Shown one piece after another: positions 1-7,136 of a stretch of DNA of 16,553 nt. How positions within the stretch are numbered: position 1 is the first letter of the stretch; each line of letters starts with the position of its first letter. This DNA is from Cyclobacteriaceae bacterium (GTDB taxonomy: Bacteria > Bacteroidota > Bacteroidia > Cytophagales > Cyclobacteriaceae), in assembly GCA_029861825.1 (NCBI GenBank), contig JAOTYN010000030.1:1-16553 (forward strand), given 5' to 3'. A program made the position numbers and the translations under genes. The notes below the pieces were generated by a model, which was given only the letters and a program-made list of their open reading frames with translations, had not been told where the DNA came from and did not search any database.

Positions 1-729
1 GCTAAGAGTCAACAGATAAAATCCGGACGAGTGTTGTGGCTGCGGTTCATTCGTCCTGCGGATGAACCTGTGGCTTATCAGCAGGCTGCCGTAAAAGAAA
101 AACCGGTTAAGAAGGAGCCCAAAACTTCTAAGGTAGTGGTCAGCTCGGCAAGTACCCTCCCGAATAACCCCAGAACTTCTCCGGTAAGCGCTCCTGCTGA
201 TACGGTGAAGCGTCAAATAGCTGAGGCTAAACCGGAGGCACCTACTTCTGAGACATTGGAAAACGCCTCCGACCAAAACCCCGTAAAGGAGCATGTGTTG
301 ACGGAAGAAAAGGAGTTTGAGTTGGATGAACCCGTGAATTTTGTAGGGGTGGATAAAAGTAAAATTGTGGCAAATTCCCAGAAAAAGGTACATGTAGTTC
401 AAACGGGGGAAACACTCTACTCCATAGCGCAAACCTATAATACCACTGTTTCAGAGTTGCAGGAAATAAATGCACTCTCCAATTCCACTGATCTGAAAAT
501 TGGTCAGGAATTGATCATAGACCCAGTTGAAAAAGTGCAAGAGAATCAAAACGAGAATATTCAATCTATTGATAATCAGTTTATTGTATACCAGGTAAAA
601 CCCGGCGAAACGCTTTACCAGATTGCCCGGGATCATCAGGCTACCATAAAGGAGGTAATGAAATGGAACAACAAAAAGGATTTCAACATCTCGGTGGGCG
701 AGGAGTTAAAGCTGTTAAAACGCCCTTAG
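1..729 (+). CDS. LysM-repeat peptidoglycan-binding protein, C-terminal part (5' end outside window)
   Basis: The frame is open from the first base, so the start lies upstream. The GTG at position 31 lies inside a well-formed coding stretch (SGRVLWLRFIRP) and is unlikely to be the start. The visible 242 residues comprise a short N-terminal piece, a low-complexity Pro/Lys/Glu/Ser linker (about residues 30-125), and two LysM modules, at about residues 130-175 (motif QTGETLYSIAQ, ending in KIGQELII) and 194-240 (KPGETLYQIAR, ending in VGEELKLL). LysM modules bind N-acetylglucosamine-containing glycans such as peptidoglycan, so the protein probably acts at the cell wall. Any catalytic domain, for example a glucosaminidase or peptidase, would lie in the missing N-terminal part, so the enzymatic role cannot be given. 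The stop TAG is followed by a T-run at 749-755 without a clear hairpin. Confidence 0.85.
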   Translation, partial: AKSQQIKSGRVLWLRFIRPADEPVAYQQAAVKEKPVKKEPKTSKVVVSSASTLPNNPRTSPVSAPADTVKRQIAEAKPEAPTSETLENASDQNPVKEHVLTEEKEFELDEPVNFVGVDKSKIVANSQKKVHVVQTGETLYSIAQTYNTTVSELQEINALSNSTDLKIGQELIIDPVEKVQENQNENIQSIDNQFIVYQVKPGETLYQIARDHQATIKEVMKWNNKKDFNISVGEELKLLKRP

Positions 730-787
730 CAGGGATACAAATGGCCGCTTTTTTTAATTATTGGGGGATAATATTACCAGGCTAATA

Positions 788-795
788 TAGATTTG
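788..795 (+). promoter_or_regulatory. Candidate Bacteroidota -7 element TAGATTTG upstream of the response regulator
   Basis: This is an exact match to the TAnnTTTG -7 consensus of the Bacteroidota primary sigma factor. The nearest -33-like TTG, at 761-763, is 24 nt away, a little too far for an ideal promoter. It would give a leader of about 100 nt before the start codon at 902. A second match lies at 828-835. Confidence 0.3.
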
Positions 796-852
796 TATTT
801 AGCGGCAAGACACTACAATAAATGCCGTATCTTTGAAATAATGTATTTAGCG
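794..852 (+). repeat. Pair of 11-bp direct repeats, TGTATTTAGCG
   Basis: TGTATTTAGCG occurs at 794-804 and again at 842-852, 48 bp apart, within the leader of the response-regulator gene. Each copy sits just downstream of a TAnnTTTG box. The arrangement could be a regulator binding pair or the relic of a local duplication. No function is known to me. Confidence 0.5.
828..835 (+). promoter_or_regulatory. Candidate Bacteroidota -7 element TATCTTTG upstream of the response regulator
   Basis: This is an exact TAnnTTTG match 67 nt before the response-regulator start. No good TTG lies at the expected -33 distance, so the box alone supports the call. The same 8-mer recurs before the Gfo/Idh/MocA gene at 11745-11752. 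Confidence 0.35.
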
Positions 853-901
853 CCAGTAAACAAATCTTTTTTGGAACACAGATCAATTAATAGAGTTTAG
901 G

Positions 902-1321
902 ATGGAAGAGCATCGTTTGGATCTGGTCATGTTGGTGGATGACAATGAAACTGATAACTTCATCAGTAAGAGAATCATTGAAATCACCAAATTTGCCCGA
1001 AATGTAATTATTAAAAGTTCAGGTAAAAGTGCCTTGGAATATATTGGTGCCCACAGAAATGAGCCGTCGAAATTGCCGGATCTTATATTCTTGGATATCA
1101 ATATGCCTATTGTTGATGGTTTTGTTTTCCTCTATGAATTTGAGAAATTTGCGGAATTGGTTAAAAACAAGTGTCGAGTCATTATTCTGTCTAGTTCAGA
1201 CAACAAACGAGACATTGATAAAATTGTGAATAATGACCATGTCATTAAATTTATCACCAAACCGCTTACGGAATCAGAGTTAGGAGAGATCAAATCAATT
1301 GGGATTACCAAAGCTTCCTGA
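902..1321 (+). CDS. Single-domain response regulator (CheY/Rcp1-like receiver)
   Basis: This 139-aa protein consists of one receiver domain with no output domain. The acidic pocket is D13-D14 (LVDDNETDNF), the phosphoacceptor is D65 in FLDINMP, the switch Ser is S97/S98, and the invariant Lys is K120 in TKPL. All phosphotransfer residues are present, so it should be phosphorylated by a histidine kinase and signal by protein-protein contact. The VDDNETDNF opening is typical of the stand-alone receivers abundant in Bacteroidota. No kinase lies in the window, so it is an orphan. The ATG start sits just before the DD motif as expected for the family, and no strong ribosome binding site is visible. 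A strong terminator follows 25 nt after the stop. Confidence 0.93.
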   Translation: MEEHRLDLVMLVDDNETDNFISKRIIEITKFARNVIIKSSGKSALEYIGAHRNEPSKLPDLIFLDINMPIVDGFVFLYEFEKFAELVKNKCRVIILSSSDNKRDIDKIVNNDHVIKFITKPLTESELGEIKSIGITKAS

Positions 1322-1346
1322 TGTTGAGTGGATCAACAAAAAATAA

Positions 1347-1378
1347 AAAAAAGGTCTTCAGCAATGAAGACCTTTTTT
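1347..1378. terminator. Bidirectional intrinsic terminator
   Basis: A perfect 13-bp inverted repeat (left arm 1347-1359, right arm 1366-1378) surrounds a 6-nt loop, AGCAAT. The core is GGTCTTC/GAAGACC, with A-runs on the left arm and T-runs on the right arm, so it can end transcription from both sides. It lies between the converging response-regulator gene and the DUF3078 gene. Confidence 0.92.
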
Positions 1379-1397
1379 AGTTATAAGGTTATCACAC

Positions 1398-2330
1398 CTA
1401 GAAGGAATAGCTAAGACCCAGGATCCAATAGCTTTGCAATTGATTATCAATGGTATCGAAGGTGGCATCCTCATTGCCCAATTCGGTGATCTCGTAATTG
1501 AGTGCCTCCTGCTTATTTCCTCTCAACCCAAATTCAAATCCCACACCCACCACTTTCCAAAAAGTATAGCCAAAGGAGTTGGTCCAGGTCCAATTGGACA
1601 AGTCAGAACTTTTATAACTCTGGAAGGTGGAAAAATTCGTTTTAAATGTAACACCCCCGGGAAGCTGGCGGGCGTAATCAGCCATGATCTTAGCTCCCAG
1701 TGATGAATCGAAAACAGCGTCCATATCGGAGAACACTATGTTGTAGTTCAACGGATGGATCACCACCACCAGGTCAGTAGCCGGTGTCCAGGTGAATCCT
1801 ACTCCAAGATCTAAATAACCCGGATCGTTGAAGTTGCTCAACAAGGTGGTGCGGTATTCCACGAGACCTGAGGCTGCCCAATTATCAGAAAGCTTTCTGC
1901 CATAAAGAGAATTTATGTTAAATACGTCGGTGGCCTCTTCAAAGTCGCTGTCATCATCGGGATCGTCTCTATCGTCGAATCTTATCCATGCCAAGTTCAC
2001 GGTGGCAGAATTACGCCAAAAAAACTTCTCCTGATCAAGATTGGCAATGCCATTTACCGCAAAGGCAATATTGCCCCCAGCGGAATTTGGCGTCCCTTTG
2101 GAGAACCAATCGTTGAACCTGCTCAGATTCACTCCGATAGTCCCAAATGCCCTTACCTTCCAACCCGGTAAAGCGTCAATTTGACCCTGTATAGCTCCTA
2201 TTTCACCTTCAAGTCGAGCCAATGTGTCTTTTTTGGCAGCCCGTTGGGCTTTTAACTCCTCCAGTGTTTGGGCATTGGCAATAATAAAAGCAAAGCTGGT
2301 TAACCATGTCAATAGAATTAATCGTTTCAT
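1398..2330 (-). CDS. DUF3078 family outer-membrane beta-barrel protein
   Basis: This is a 310-aa exported protein. I chose the ATG at 2330; an in-frame TTG two codons upstream is possible but would only add Met-Arg before MKRLILL. A signal peptide covers residues 1-20 (cleavage after ANA, before Q21). A short predicted coiled coil follows at about 22-52 (LEELKAQRAAKKDTLARLEG), and then many alternating aromatic/polar beta strands. The last residue is Phe (SYSF), the usual C-terminal signature of outer-membrane barrels inserted by BamA. The family is of unknown function and confined largely to Bacteroidota. The gene lies 80 nt downstream of dnaX on the same strand, so some read-through from dnaX is possible. 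It ends at the bidirectional terminator. Confidence 0.85.
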   Translation of the reverse strand: MKRLILLTWLTSFAFIIANAQTLEELKAQRAAKKDTLARLEGEIGAIQGQIDALPGWKVRAFGTIGVNLSRFNDWFSKGTPNSAGGNIAFAVNGIANLDQEKFFWRNSATVNLAWIRFDDRDDPDDDSDFEEATDVFNINSLYGRKLSDNWAASGLVEYRTTLLSNFNDPGYLDLGVGFTWTPATDLVVVIHPLNYNIVFSDMDAVFDSSLGAKIMADYARQLPGGVTFKTNFSTFQSYKSSDLSNWTWTNSFGYTFWKVVGVGFEFGLRGNKQEALNYEITELGNEDATFDTIDNQLQSYWILGLSYSF

Positions 2331-2410
2331 TCTCAAAAATTAGATTATTGAAAAAATGCTAAAAATAGAGCCTTGACTTCCTTAAGAAGGATTTTAAACT
2401 TCGTAAAATA

Positions 2411-4162
2411 TTAAAAATCAGGGTCTAGGCCCAGTCTTTCTTGAAGAGTTTTAAGCGGCGGGTGTTTTTCGACCAGGTACTGGAATTTCTCAGCTGGGGT
2501 GTAAATTAGGGCTTTTGTTTCATCAATTTCAAGCTCTGCTTCCAATTTTATGCCATCGTTTTGCACTTTATCTCTTAAAAAGGGCATCAAATCGGACTTT
2601 AAGTAATCCACAGTATCGATTTGTACGGCACTGTTCAGCTTGATCTTGAGGGTATCGGGCTCTTTAAATTCAGGTTTTTGGCTTAAGACCAAGTATTCCT
2701 GTTGCTTCCCGGCCTCTCGCCGGGTTTCGGCGAACTCCTTCCAGTATTTCATAAGATCTTCCTGGGTAAAGGCCTCATTGCGGGAAGGCTTGTGGGAGGT
2801 TTCCTCTTTGGCTTCAATTGAGGTTCCGGCTACTTTACTTTTAAGAGCCTGCAGATCAGGTAACTTGCTGGTGGCTCTCTGGTGACCATTTTCTTTGCTG
2901 GGGGCGGAAGCAACGTGCACCTCTTCCGCTGTTGGTGGGGAGGCAACAACATCTTGTTTTGGTGACCCCGTAGAGGAGAGGGTAGCAGGTTGAGAATCAG
3001 ATTCCAGGTTTGAAGTGGTGGGAGTTGGTGGTACGGGTACAGGTTCTACTGGTAATGTATCAGGGATTTTGGTTTTTTTTTTAGGTTCTCCTGCCGCTAG
3101 CTGAATCGCTGAGGGCAAATGTGCTATTTTCATCAAAGCTATTTCCACGTGCAAGCGGGAGTTTTTGCTGCTTTTGTAGCCGAGATCACATTGGTTGGCA
3201 ATATTCAGGGCGGTAAGCAAGAACGATTTGCTGGTCTGCTGACACTGCTGAAGATAGCGCTGCTTTACGCTGTCCGATACCTCCATCAGTTGTACAGTGG
3301 CCGCATCCTGGCACACCAGCAGATTTCTGAAATGCTCGCTTAGTCCATTGATGAAGTTATGGTTGTCAAACCCTTTGGCCAAGATCTCATCGAGGGTTAG
3401 CAAGGTATCGGAGGTGTTTTCTTGAAGCAGATATTCAGTTATTTTGAAGTAGTAGTCATAATCCAATACATGCAGGTTGTGCAATGTAGCCTCCAAAGTA
3501 ACCTGATTGTCGGAGGCGAAAGTCACAATCATATCAAAGAACGACAAGGCGTCGCGCAGGGCGCCATCGGCCTTTTGGGCTATTAGGTGCAGGGCTTCCT
3601 CCTCGGCAGTAACGCCTTCCTCTTTCGCTACAAATTTCAGATGTTCTACCATATCGACAATGCCGATGCGGTTGAAATCGTAAATCTGACACCGGGATAA
3701 AATGGTAGGGATGACTTTATGTTTCTCCGTAGTGGCCAAAATAAAGATGGCATAAGAAGGGGGCTCTTCCAAGGTTTTCAGGAAGGCATTGAAGGCTGCA
3801 TTTGACAACATATGAACCTCATCAATGATATAAACCTTGTACTTGCCATATTGAGGCGGGTAACGTACCTGATCAATGAGATTGCGGATATCGTCTACAG
3901 AGTTATTGGAGGCAGCATCCAATTCGTAAATGTTCATGGATTGCGCCAGTTTCTGGGTTTGGTCAAATTCGTTAATGGTATGCGCCAATATGCGGGCACA
4001 GGTAGTTTTTCCTACTCCTCTGGGTCCACAAAACAATAGTGCCTGGGCCAGTTGATTTTTCTCGATGGCATTCTGCAAGGTTTTTGTGATGTGATCCTGA
4101 CCTATAACACTGTCGAAAGAAGCCGGTCTGTATTTGCGCGCCGATACCACGAATTGCTCCAT
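2411..4162 (-). CDS. dnaX: DNA polymerase III subunit gamma/tau (clamp-loader ATPase)
   Basis: DnaX is the AAA+ motor that loads the sliding clamp and, as tau, links the clamp loader to the polymerase core. I start at the ATG at 4162, giving 583 aa and the family N-terminus MEQFVVSARKYRP; a TTG five codons upstream is much less likely. Visible motifs are Walker A GPRGVGKTT (46-54, K52), Walker B VYIIDEVHML (110-119), sensor-1 LATTEKHK and the arginine finger in ILSRCQI. The AAA+ and collar domains run to about residue 355. A Pro/Ser/Thr-rich linker and a tau-specific C-terminal domain (about 455-583) follow. The usual four-Cys zinc knuckle between ARILA and the ELDAASNNSV motif is absent. A run of ten A residues (codons 361-364) sits at the collar/linker border; see the separate entry. 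Confidence 0.97.
   Translation of the reverse strand: MEQFVVSARKYRPASFDSVIGQDHITKTLQNAIEKNQLAQALLFCGPRGVGKTTCARILAHTINEFDQTQKLAQSMNIYELDAASNNSVDDIRNLIDQVRYPPQYGKYKVYIIDEVHMLSNAAFNAFLKTLEEPPSYAIFILATTEKHKVIPTILSRCQIYDFNRIGIVDMVEHLKFVAKEEGVTAEEEALHLIAQKADGALRDALSFFDMIVTFASDNQVTLEATLHNLHVLDYDYYFKITEYLLQENTSDTLLTLDEILAKGFDNHNFINGLSEHFRNLLVCQDAATVQLMEVSDSVKQRYLQQCQQTSKSFLLTALNIANQCDLGYKSSKNSRLHVEIALMKIAHLPSAIQLAAGEPKKKTKIPDTLPVEPVPVPPTPTTSNLESDSQPATLSSTGSPKQDVVASPPTAEEVHVASAPSKENGHQRATSKLPDLQALKSKVAGTSIEAKEETSHKPSRNEAFTQEDLMKYWKEFAETRREAGKQQEYLVLSQKPEFKEPDTLKIKLNSAVQIDTVDYLKSDLMPFLRDKVQNDGIKLEAELEIDETKALIYTPAEKFQYLVEKHPPLKTLQERLGLDPDF
3073..3082 (-). promoter_or_regulatory. dnaX: A10 slippery run within dnaX: candidate gamma/tau frameshift or transcription-slippage site
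   Basis: On the coding strand, ten consecutive A residues span codons Lys361-Lys363 and the first base of Thr364. If one extra A is added, or the ribosome slips -1, translation reads KKKNQNP then TGA, for a 367-aa product. If one A is lost, it reads KKKPKSLIHYQ then TAG, for 371 aa. Both products keep the whole ATPase and collar region and drop the tau tail. An AGGAGA sequence lies 4 nt upstream of the run. Comparable sites are established for E. coli dnaX (ribosomal -1 shift on A AAA AAG) and Thermus thermophilus dnaX (RNA polymerase slippage on nine A). Function here is inferred from position and sequence only. Confidence 0.75.
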
Positions 4163-4170
4163 AATGCAAG

Positions 4171-4211
4171 TTAACAATTAGCCCGTAACAATGTGCAATT
4201 CACAATTAACA
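4171..4211. repeat. Degenerate AACAATTA-type short repeats upstream of dnaX
   Basis: The motifs TTAACAATTA (4171-4180), TAACAAT (4186-4192) and CACAATTAACA (4201-4211) recur within about 40 bp of AT-rich DNA just before dnaX. They resemble low-complexity intergenic repeats seen in Bacteroidota. The rest of the 211-bp divergent gap (4163-4373) shows no exact TAnnTTTG box and no RNA gene. It must still contain promoters for both dnaX and the PSD1 gene. Confidence 0.35.
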
Positions 4212-4373
4212 AAAATCAAATAAATCCCAATTTCCAAGTCTTAAACTGAGTGGAATCACACTTGTGGATTGACCGCTAATAGCTTATTTCGAGCTTGCAC
4301 TTTGTTCTATGAAATATTGCGAGGGCCACGTACCAAATTATTGCCTAATATTTGTAATTTGAATTAGCTTATT

Positions 4374-7136
4374 ATGGCAAAGTTTCGACATATCCTAGCC
4401 GGTAGCACTGGCATACTGATTTTGGTTTTAGGCTTTTTATCCTGCAAAAAAGAAGAGATAAGCTTTAACCAACATATCCGACCTATCTTAAACGAAAATT
4501 GCCTGGCATGCCATGGAGGAGTTAGGCAGCTGGGTGATTTTAGCTTGCTGTTTCCGGAGACAGCCTACGCACCCGCGGAGTCAGGCAAGCGTCCCATCGT
4601 GCCTGGAAGTCATAAAAAAAGTGAAATGTACCAAAGACTGGTGCATACAGATCCTGGGGAGCGTATGCCACAGGACGCCCCTCCGCTGAACGACCAGGAG
4701 ATCAAATTAATAGCGGAATGGATCGATCAGGGAGCTCAATGGGAAGACCATTGGGCCTATGTACCCCCCGGGTTACCCCAAGTACCCTCGCTTAATTCAT
4801 CATGGCCCCAAAGTGATATGGACCGGTTTGTCCTGCAAAAGCTGCAGGAGGCGGGTCTGGATCCCGAAGTTCAGGCCCTTCCCGCTACGCTGGCCCGCAG
4901 AGTAAGTTTGGATTTGACCGGGTTACCTCCTTCCGGTAAGATGTTAGCCCAATATTTAGAGGAACCTACTGCAACGCACTATGAAGCTCTCGTAGATTCT
5001 TTATTGGCTTCTGAGCATTATGGGGAACGATGGGCTTCCATGTGGCTGGACCTGGCCCGCTATGCAGATTCCAATGGCTATGAGGCCGACAACCATCGTA
5101 ATATCTGGCGCTTCCGCGATTGGGTGATCCAGGCCTTTAATAGCGATATGCCCTTCGATCAGTTTACTGTTGAGCAACTAGCTGGCGATCTATTGCCGGA
5201 TCCCACTCGTCAGCAATTGATCGCCACGGCTTTCCATCGCAATAGCATGACCAATACCGAGGGAGGTACCATCGATGAGGAGTTTAGACTGGCATCGGTT
5301 ATGGACCGTTTGAATACCACCTTCGAGGTCTGGCAGTCTACCTCCATCGCTTGTGTACAATGTCATAGCCATCCTTATGACCCCTTTAAGCATGAGGAGT
5401 ATTATAATCTGATGGCCTATTTTAACAATACCCAAGACGCTGATCTTTCTTCATTGGCGCCAGGCTTAGCAACTTGGGAACCTGTGGATGCCCAGAGAAT
5501 TGAGCAGATCGTAGCGTTCATTGATCGAATGCGGCAGCCGGAGATTGATAAAAACCTAACCCAAAATCAAAGCTTAGGGGATAAATTTAAAGAAGCCTTG
5601 TTTCCCACATTAATACCGCAGCTCTGTGATGATTTCCAGCACGTGCAGATCAATACCGATGGCTCTGTCAACAATCAGGTGATCAACTTAAGCGAAGGGT
5701 TGAATAGAAGATTGTATTTTACGTTCAACAACATTGAACTTGAGGGTCTGCAGGCTATTAACTACTACTATGCTACCAGAGGGACCGATGCTCGCATAAA
5801 AGTATATCTGGACCAGTTAGATGGGCTCCTGCTGCAGCAAGTGGATTTTCCCTACACTACCCGGCAAGCTGAGCATGTATGGGAGCAAACCTTTACTCGT
5901 GAAAGTTTTAAGCTTAGGAATCAAATACCTACCGGTAAACACCATCTGGTTTTCGAACTGATCAATACCACCGCCAAAGCTCCTGATGGCCTGGTAACCA
6001 TAAAAGAGATCCTGCTGGAATTTGAGGAGCCACCATCCAAGCAATTGCGAGATTATCAGAACGAACTATGGGAGCTTAGAACCAAGGCCGACCTCACCCC
6101 GATTATGAAGGCCAAAACCCCAGGATTCACCAGAATAACCCAGGTATTTGATCGCGGTAGTTGGCTTACCCCCACCGATACCGTTACATCGCAACTACCA
6201 GCCACCCTATCAAGAGGAACAGCGATCGGCGGTGATCGTCTGGCCTTGGCACAATGGCTGACAGGTCCGGATAACCCCTTGACGGCAAGAGTGATGGTAA
6301 ACAGACTTTGGGAGCAGCTTTTCGGCACCGGTATCGTGCTAACAGTGGAGGACTTCGGTACTCAAGCCGAGCCTGCCAGTCATTCCGGACTACTGGATTT
6401 CCTGGCGTTACGACTAATGAATGAGCATCAATGGAGTATTAAAAGCTTCTTGAAAGAGATATTAATGACAGCCAGCTACCAGCAATCATCAAGGGTAACG
6501 GAGAAGAAACTTCAAATAGATCCTTACAACCGCCTGTTGTCAAGAGGGGCCAGATTCCGGCTGACGGCCGAGCAGATCCGCGATCAGGCATTAGCGGTCA
6601 GCGGGCTGCTGGACGGCACCATTGGGGGGCGCAGTGTTATGCCCCCCCAACCGCAAGGAATCTGGCAAGTGATCTACAATGCTCAGCAATGGGAAACTAA
6701 GCCGGAAGACAAATATCGCAGGGGACTATATACCTATTGGAAGAGGACTTCGCCTTACCCCAGTATGGTCAGTTTTGACAGCCCCAGTAGAGAATTCTGT
6801 GTTTCTCGACGTATTAGAACCAATACCCCGTTACAGGCTTTGGTCACCCTCAACGATCCCGTATATGTGGAAGCGGCAGCTGCCTTGGCACAACGCCTCA
6901 AGCCACTGGAACAAGACCTGGAGGCGGCCATTCGCCAGGGATATCAACTGGCTTTGGTGGGAGAACCTTCTCAGGAAACCATAGACATTCTCAAACAACT
7001 GTATACAGAGGCCGCGGAAGAACTAGGAACAGCAATTCAACCGGTGACCTGGCGGCCGGGAGAAAGGATTGATGACCCCATGATGGTAGTAGCTAACGCT
7101 ATTTTAAACCTTGATGGATTTATAATGAAGGAATGA
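4374..7136 (+). CDS. PSCyt1/PSCyt2/PSD1 (DUF1549-DUF1553) cytochrome-like lipoprotein
   Basis: This 920-aa protein has a lipoprotein signal (residues 1-23, FLSC, acylated C24). After the Cys comes KKEEI, which fits the X-K-(D/E)2-X surface-export signal described in Capnocytophaga. The PSCyt1 domain (about 30-130) carries a haem c site, C43-LA-C46-H47. PSCyt2/DUF1549 (about 148-355) holds a second CxxCH, C327-VQ-C330-H331, in the family motif CHSHPYDPF. A beta-sandwich-like stretch (about 414-553), with YYYATRGTDARIKVYLD and GKHHLVFELI, resembles CBM6-type carbohydrate modules. PSD1/DUF1553 fills about 612-885 (RVMVNRLWEQLFG; RTNTPLQALVTLNDP). These proteins are most abundant in Planctomycetes and have no settled biochemical role; redox chemistry on polysaccharide-derived substrates is a reasonable inference. 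The stop overlaps the next start by ATGA, so the two genes are translationally coupled. Confidence 0.93.
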   Translation: MAKFRHILAGSTGILILVLGFLSCKKEEISFNQHIRPILNENCLACHGGVRQLGDFSLLFPETAYAPAESGKRPIVPGSHKKSEMYQRLVHTDPGERMPQDAPPLNDQEIKLIAEWIDQGAQWEDHWAYVPPGLPQVPSLNSSWPQSDMDRFVLQKLQEAGLDPEVQALPATLARRVSLDLTGLPPSGKMLAQYLEEPTATHYEALVDSLLASEHYGERWASMWLDLARYADSNGYEADNHRNIWRFRDWVIQAFNSDMPFDQFTVEQLAGDLLPDPTRQQLIATAFHRNSMTNTEGGTIDEEFRLASVMDRLNTTFEVWQSTSIACVQCHSHPYDPFKHEEYYNLMAYFNNTQDADLSSLAPGLATWEPVDAQRIEQIVAFIDRMRQPEIDKNLTQNQSLGDKFKEALFPTLIPQLCDDFQHVQINTDGSVNNQVINLSEGLNRRLYFTFNNIELEGLQAINYYYATRGTDARIKVYLDQLDGLLLQQVDFPYTTRQAEHVWEQTFTRESFKLRNQIPTGKHHLVFELINTTAKAPDGLVTIKEILLEFEEPPSKQLRDYQNELWELRTKADLTPIMKAKTPGFTRITQVFDRGSWLTPTDTVTSQLPATLSRGTAIGGDRLALAQWLTGPDNPLTARVMVNRLWEQLFGTGIVLTVEDFGTQAEPASHSGLLDFLALRLMNEHQWSIKSFLKEILMTASYQQSSRVTEKKLQIDPYNRLLSRGARFRLTAEQIRDQALAVSGLLDGTIGGRSVMPPQPQGIWQVIYNAQQWETKPEDKYRRGLYTYWKRTSPYPSMVSFDSPSREFCVSRRIRTNTPLQALVTLNDPVYVEAAAALAQRLKPLEQDLEAAIRQGYQLALVGEPSQETIDILKQLYTEAAEELGTAIQPVTWRPGERIDDPMMVVANAILNLDGFIMKE

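Noticed and set aside
31..33. GTG start for the LysM protein
   Set aside because: The frame is open to the window edge and the preceding residues (AKSQQIKSGR) join smoothly to the rest, so the gene is truncated by the window.
723..755. Intrinsic terminator after the LysM gene
   Set aside because: There is a T-run (749-755) and a 4-bp CCCT/AGGG stem, but they are 14 nt apart and do not form a proper terminator.
3119..3343. Plus-strand reading frame opposite dnaX
   Set aside because: It lies wholly antisense to the conserved DnaX coding sequence, with no start signal or family resemblance.
4163..4177. TTG start for DnaX, adding MLTCI
   Set aside because: The ATG at 4162 gives the conserved MEQFVVSARKYRP N-terminus; the extra residues come from repeat-like leader DNA.
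4320..4373. TAnnTTTG promoter for the PSD1 operon (TAATATTTG, TAATTTG)
   Set aside because: Both strings miss the consensus spacing by one base and have no -33 partner at a proper distance.
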